Assembly (NCBI GenBank): GCA_948146395.1
Contig: OX411548.1
Location: 57,865,020-57,929,019 of the forward strand
From: Fragum whitleyi
Lineage: Eukaryota; Mollusca; Bivalvia; Cardiida; Cardiidae
DNA length: 64,000 nucleotides
Reading direction: 5' to 3'
Below are positions 58,636-64,000 of this stretch, one piece after another. The position numbers and the translations under genes were made by a program. The notes beneath the pieces are model-generated. The model ran no database searches and had not been told where the DNA came from. It saw only the letters and a list, made by a program, of their open reading frames with translations. Each line of letters opens with the position of its first letter. Position 1 is the stretch's first letter.

Positions 58636-60543
58636 TTTGAAATTGTTTCTTGTCATGATATTTACCGGAAGTTTCGACGTAAACAACACAATACTCACAC
58701 AGAGGTGTATGGGGACGACAAGCTGTCATTGTTTTATCAGTCGGTTGTTGGTTAAGTTTAAAGCTCGTCCAATTTCGTCTAACAAAAACATCATGATTAA
58801 ACAACAATAAAATCGAAAATGATACATGATTAAATATTACAAGGGAAATATTTTCTACTCAATCAACCTAGTAGTTAGTCATATTGATGGTCTTGGTCGA
58901 ATCTTGGAAAAGTTCCGAATAAGGTCAACTGGGGTAAAAACAAGGGTCACCAAGTGAAAGCTAAGAAGACACTCTAGCCGGCTGTCAAAACATTTCGGCC
59001 AATCAACCGAAATATCTGTCAAAACTATTTCTTTGATGACATCATAGATAATCAACTCAGTTGAGCAGTTGAGGGCCGGGACGCTCTTGATTACGTTTGA
59101 TCATCGCTTTTGGAACCATTTCACCCGTTTGATGTTGGGACATGGTGTTTTGGAAAAAAATGAATGGCTGGATTTTTATTCTCATTATGTGATGAATCAA
59201 ATAGCTAATTCTGTTGGTAGATGATATGAATAGTTTAGTTTAAATTACCTTAGTATTATATATTTTTCCAAGACAACTGACTTATATCAAATCTGTATTG
59301 GTATGTGATAATCCGTGCACAAAAATTTATCCATGGCCCTTGAATAAGACTTACGGTTGTCTGTCTTCAAAAATGTATGCATATTTACGTAAAGTAACAC
59401 AAGCATAACCCTAGTTAGCTAGTATATAAGAAATACAAATTCTGGAGTATTTGTCGAGAACTCTCTTTCCGACGCAACATCTAAGGTCAAAATTGTCTTT
59501 CACATCATGGAACACGATGATTGGGAAATCGATGTACATTTACACCCCATTCATCACAACTTCACTTATCTACAAATACGGTCTGTTCGAAAGGCAATTT
59601 GTGTGTCCTGCTTTCTCCAACTATTCTCATTTCCTGTATAAGGAAGTCGAAAGATCGCCACTGGATGTTACATGGAGACAAAGAAATATGTCATATTTAG
59701 TGATGACTAGAGCTTAATCTCATGAGAAAATAAAACATTCAGTTGACTATCAGCTTGAAGGACGTAACGATTGCAATATTTCTCCTTTTAAGAAAATGCT
59801 TATTTCTGCAAAACATATGTAAGTATAGATAGTATGTTTTATTTATATTCAACTATTAATAAAGAAATAGCGGAACCAAGCTGAAATGTTTCACGTAAAA
59901 AATTTAAAGCTGAAATAAAGCAGACATATTTTGCGCATGAGATATTTTTTTTTTACTTTACTTCTTTTAAAATAGTTCTATAATATTTCTTATGAAACAA
60001 AGTGCTGTTTGTGCTTACAACTACACAGCGATTAAACCATGAGCACTAAACGATAGTATATCCAAAGAAAGAATTATTTCTGACCTACCTTTTCTGTTAG
60101 CTGTATAAATAAGTGTCTTAAAATCATATTTGTCATCTGTGATTCGATTACCTTTGCACTTTTTTAATCTTGAAGGAAAAGGTTGATTAGTGTAGAATAA
60201 TGGTTATCATTTACTTATGTATACTAATTGAAACAAGTACTTCAATTTCGTGCCATTTTTCTTAGAGTAAATTATATATCTCGGCAACTATAATGACTTA
60301 ATATTATTAAAAGTTTACTTAACCCCGAAAGAAACGTACGCAAACTGTAAATTAGAATGGTTAAAAATCTTAATACGAATTTTAATCTTTCATTGCTACT
60401 TTTGGTAGAACGACCATATAGCTGGATGTATGGGATGAAATAATGATGCTACCCGTGATCGTAGTTAAACAGATACGCCTCATTTGACATCATCAAAAAA
60501 GTTCACACGAATGAAAACGGTTATTTGTTAATGGATAAGAGCA
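58636..60543. other. Non-coding stretch
   Basis: No gene is supported. If 58507-58635 is an exon, the first few hundred bases here would be its promoter. Confidence 0.4.
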
Positions 60544-60846
60544 CTGTTGGGTCATATTTGTAACAAATCATACATGTAACACATTTGTTACGTACATGAT
60601 CACATTCGTAACAGATAAAGTGTGGTACAAATGTGTTTGTCCGAAATGGAGGTTGACACGAGAAGCATATATGTAACAGGTTTAGTTGCCTATTCGTAGT
60701 CAAACAATTAACAGCAATAGCAACATCATTATATTCTTTACACTATTGATTTTATTCTCGATTGCAAAACAATAGTTAGCACATCAGAACGATTGAGACT
60801 CACTCCAACTTGAATTCACCTCAGAGAGAAAGAGATAGAGAGAGAG

Positions 60847-60941
<95 letters not shown>

Positions 60942-61395
60942 GTATGAACTAATGATTTGAACTAGTCAATCTCGAGCACGTGAGTGTGTCCAGCAACATC
61001 CAAACAGCAAGAAAATTGATCTGCAGATTGGAACTCAAGGCAAAACACACATCATATAGATCAGCCTGCGCGTCTGCAGTAGTAGGATATCAGTGAAAAT
61101 TGATCATGTCCCGTCTTGATAATGTTTGCGAAGTTGCCAGTTTAGTAGCGTGAAGGTGACAGCCTAGTGGCTTTAAGTTGGCAGACTAGCAGGCATGTGT
61201 GGTAGTAATCTGTACTGTTTTTAAATCGAAATTGACCTGTGACATATGTGATTTCATGTCACATCAAAAAACCGGCATCGATCATATTCGTTACAAAATA
61301 TGATTTCCGAGTCATATATGTAACACATGTTACATATGTGATCATATATGTAACAGGTGTTACATATATGATTTGTAACAAATATGATCCAACAG
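60544..61395. mobile_element. TIR element with AGCA target duplication
   Basis: The left end CTGTTGGGTCATATTTGTAA and the reverse complement of the right end CTGTTGGATCATATTTGTTA agree at 18 of 20 and continue to match as ACAAATCATAxATGTAACAC. AGCA lies directly outside both ends (60540-60543 and 61396-61399). Inner repeats of TGTTACATATATGATC form several small palindromes at the right end. The 852-bp span has no transposase. A 4-bp duplication fits several cut-and-paste superfamilies but could be chance. Confidence 0.65.
60840..60938 (+). repeat. (GA)n microsatellite
   Basis: About 45 GA units with few interruptions, inside the TIR element. Confidence 0.95.
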
Positions 61396-61489
61396 AGCAC
61401 CCTTTTTACAAGTGAGCTCTACCGAAATGTCCAAACAATAAATTGGTTTTAAAAAGCTGTTCATTTTTTTTTCTGAAAAATCTTTCGTA

Positions 61490-61880
61490 ACCTACACACA
61501 TTGCATGGTTGGAGAGTGGGTGGGGTAAGCATTCATCCTGTGTTTAAGGATAAAACCCGCTAGAAACAGGATGAATATTGGTAATAAATGCTAAAAGCCG
61601 ATTGAAGAGCTACAGTTGATTCGGCTATTATCAAGCGGGCTTTCATACCATTATTTTTCTTAAGAAATTTGGCTTATAAGACGCTTTTTTCAGCGTTTAC
61701 AGGAGTAATAATGTCAACCAGATTTTTTATTCGTTAGTGTGCTAATGATTAACAGGTCATCCGCCATATTGAAACAACAACACAACTTGATATCGGTATC
61801 TTGTTTTCGCATAAACGAGGAAAGACTAAAACACATGGTTAATTGCACCAGTCATCAATCGGAAAACTGTTCTAAGCAGC
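61490..61880 (-). repeat. Dispersed repeat D, copy 2
   Basis: Reverse-complement homolog of 18690-19050. It contains GTTGGAGAGTGGGTGGGGTAA and AAAGACTAAAACACATGG. It also carries a local hairpin (CATCCTGTGTTT ... AAACAGGATG) at about 61534-61576 not seen in copy 1. Confidence 0.7.
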
Positions 61881-61977
61881 TTAAACGTTTTAAAATGACC
61901 ATTTAATTTTTATGGAACAGTGTGAAGTTTATATTGATAGCAAAACGCCTAAAATTGCTTGCATACGTTGGCCCAAT

Positions 61978-62310
61978 TTTAGCTGATAACGCTCTAACGT
62001 AACATTTGACGAAGAAATTTAACGATTTTAAAACGGTTTATCGCTAGGCACTAAATTGTCTTTTAATGCACATTAAAATTTTTAAACAAACATTTGTGCA
62101 TCAAACCCCACAAGCTTAGGGGTCAAGTTTACTAAAACAGGCGTTGCTAAGGATAGGTACACGGAACCTAATAGTAAAAAGATCGTACTAGAAAACAGGT
62201 TTTGAAATAAGAAATGCAATAAAGCTATAAACTGTCAAGTTATCGAGAGAAGATACATTTTTGGAGTTAAGTATATCATAACTTCAAAAAAACTAAAGAT
62301 GTGAAATCCC
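61978..62310 (+). repeat. Dispersed repeat E, copy 2
   Basis: Homolog of 56290-56640: AGCTGATAACGCTCT, CACTAAATTGTCTTTTAATG, CATTTGTGCATCAAAC, CAAGCTTAGGGG, GAAATAAGAAATGCAATAAA and GAGTTAAGTATATCA. Confidence 0.65.
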
Positions 62311-62469
62311 TTAATCTTTTACCAGAACATTGGTTAAGCTGTATATCTATGTGAATTTATGTTACATAATAGTTTTACTACTTTTAAAAAGTGGATTTTT
62401 TTTCTTTAACAACTTACGTGTTGTTTTTAAATTCTTTTGTCATCTAGTGGCTATTAGCGATTCCTTGTG

Positions 62470-62650
62470 ACTTATGTGTTTTGATATTTTGGAATTTCGC
62501 GAACAATTTTTGAAAAGGATTGACCAAGGAACATTCTGGTAAAGCTTGATTTGATTTAGCCCAGTGATTCAGGAGGAGATGTCATTCAAAGATTTACGGC
62601 TCAAAATATGCCCCACCCTGCCGCACCCATATTTAAGGGCCCATCCTAAT
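62470..62650 (+). repeat. Single unit of the AGCTCACC-type tandem core
   Basis: GGATTGACCAAGGAACATTC, TTTAGCCCAGTGATTCAGG, GGAGATGTCATTCAAAGA and CCCTGCCGCACCCATATTTA match the units at 37650-37970 in order. Confidence 0.6.
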
Positions 62651-62935
62651 TTTCCTAGCAATAACACAGTGGGTGTGAGTGAGTGAGTGGTCGCCCTTTC
62701 ATAAAGACGTATTTTTTGACACGATGCACATCAATAATTGAAATTTCTTATTTGCCGCACAAAGAGGACTTTCCTGGGAATAAGACTTTACATAGAAATT
62801 GTTAAAGGTATTTGCAACATTTTGATACAAAAGCTGGACAAAAAAAAATATTCAGACATTTCCCTATCGATACCTGAATATACAGTATAAGGTGTATAGC
62901 CATTTATCAGGTATCGGTTGAGCTAAAAATAAACA

Positions 62936-62960
62936 AGAGCCCTGTAGAACCAGTTCCTAC
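62936..62960 (-). repeat. Possible end of a CTCTTGTT-type repeat
   Basis: AACAAGAGCCCTGTAGAACC on the plus strand is, reversed, ACAGGGCTCTTGTT. This is the same terminal word found after hairpins at 30672 and 47460. The body was not delimited. Confidence 0.35.
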
Positions 62961-63370
62961 TGTAAACAATGGGTGTAGATTTATTAACGTATCGGTGCAG
63001 AATAGGCCGCTCCACACAACCAGCAAAGACTTATAGTAGCAGTTGCCAGTCTCTTGTTATGGACCTACATAAACTGTGTATCCGTTTAGTATTATTCTTC
63101 CTACTTTTATTTCATAAATAAACTTACCTGTCATTGCAATATGGATTGCTCTTTTCGATCCGCAGAATAAACATGTTCTTACCGGAAGTGAACTTTTTTA
63201 CCTATGCACCGTTTCGTCACTTCCTTTCTAAATACACCACATGTGTCAATTTCTCTTTTCTTGCGAAAGTGTTCGCATCTCCGCAGTTCTACATGCTTCC
63301 GATATTGCCGACCACGTGCTTTGGACTTTGTTTCATTTTGTGGTCGGTCTCGCGCTTCGACATTGTGTCA
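62961..63370. other. Non-coding, possible 5' region of the retroelement that follows
   Basis: CATAAATAAACTTACCTGTC (about 63113) and nearby sequence could belong to a terminal repeat or leader, but no partner copy is in the window to test this. Confidence 0.3.
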
Positions 63371-64000
63371 ATGGCGTCGAATTTCTCAAACGAGGATGTT
63401 GAATTATACTCGGACACGGATACTAACGACGGGACACACCAGTCGCCGACAAATTCGAGTGCAGTCATTGAGAAAAAAAGAAGACAACAATCGGACCACG
63501 TGCCGTCTGTCAGACACGGCTTAAGGAGGCAAAAAGACTAAGAGGCCTTCACACTACAGTGAGCTAAGTAAACGGTTTTCTGTTATTGAAAATATGTTGA
63601 AGAAAGTTTTGTCTAACAAGGCTGAACCAGTTCAGGGACAAACTCGTGAACACTTATCAGACTCTGAGGATGAAGCAGACAGAGTTTCTTTATATGCTTG
63701 TGGGCACATTTCACCTTGTCATACAGACAAAGAGGATGATCCTAGTCCAGGACAGGATAAATAGGACAGAAACAATAATGCAAACCTGTCTGGAAGCCAA
63801 ACAGAGGAATGTTTATTTGACATGTTCGGAGAGGATGCTATTGTTAAAAAAGTGGACAAAAAGAAGGGCTTGTGCTGGATGAATTTGAATTTGATGAAAT
63901 TGATGTAATTAAAAACAGTTATCGGTGCAAACAACCAAATTTTTTGTCTGCTTTTGTTTGATTTATTTCCTGTTGACCCAGAGTCAGAGAGTTTATTACA
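63371..64000 (+). pseudogene. Retroelement ORF1-like coding relic (broken, runs off the window)
   Basis: Protein-like sequence in three successive frames. MASNFSNEDVELYSDTD to RHGLRRQKD stops at about 63540. HYSELSKRFSVIENMLKK to SPGQDK stops at about 63763. NANLSGSQTEECLFDMFGED to KKVDKKK shifts to LVLDEFEFDEIDVIKNSYRC near 63870. The composition (acidic N-terminus, Lys/Arg-rich patch, short coiled coil, 'LF-GED' then 'D-E-x-E-x-D-V' segment) recalls gag-like ORF1 proteins of DIRS-type or related retroelements, but I cannot confirm this. At least two frameshifts and one stop make it non-functional as read. It continues past the right edge. Confidence 0.5.

Overview
The window looks like gene-poor, transposon-rich nuclear DNA from an animal, most probably a mollusc and likely a bivalve. 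It is clearly AT-rich and has no bacterial-style operons. Its content is non-LTR retrotransposons, a tRNA-headed SINE of the type known from molluscs, a Tc1-type DNA transposon, MITEs, and the AGCTCACCTGAGCAC-type and ~160-bp-core tandem repeats that I associate with bivalve genomes. The taxonomic call rests on repeat style and was not checked against a database.

Layout. 0.5-1.0 kb: reverse-transcriptase fossil (+). 3.2-6.7 kb: a large foldback-like element whose arms carry a GATGGCAGCC-type motif about every 150 bp; a second copy, interrupted by younger repeats, lies at 26.9-31.55 kb. 8.2-8.7, 28.4-29.2, 39.9-40.1 and 56.0 kb: copies of one hairpin-forming repeat. 11.2 and 34.1-34.4 kb: a second hairpin repeat in opposite orientations. 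14.9-15.1 kb: a perfect 65-bp inverted repeat. 16.9-26.5 kb: three minus-strand LINE protein fossils in the correct order, possibly one exploded element. 32.5-33.1 and 43.7-44.0 kb: two SINE copies, one inside a microsatellite with a greatly expanded tail. 42.3-43.2 kb: a Tc1/mariner-type MITE with TA duplication. 44.4-45.5 kb: Tc1-like transposase killed by three in-frame stops.

45.7-54.1 kb is a nested stack. An outer tandem repeat holds an inner AGCTCACC repeat. Next to it sits a nearly complete 6.05-kb I/Nimb-like LINE (minus strand; ORF1 with zinc knuckles, ORF2 with endonuclease, reverse transcriptase and RNase H) flanked by a 12-bp target duplication. The LINE's only visible coding defects are three 1-base indels, each in an A/T homopolymer.

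56-64 kb holds two TIR elements, dispersed repeat pairs shared with upstream regions, one possible host first exon (58.5-58.6 kb, minus) and, at the right edge, a broken retroelement ORF1-like coding sequence. No complete host gene, functional tRNA, rRNA or CRISPR array was recognised. The interest of the window is in how its mobile elements are built, nested and related.
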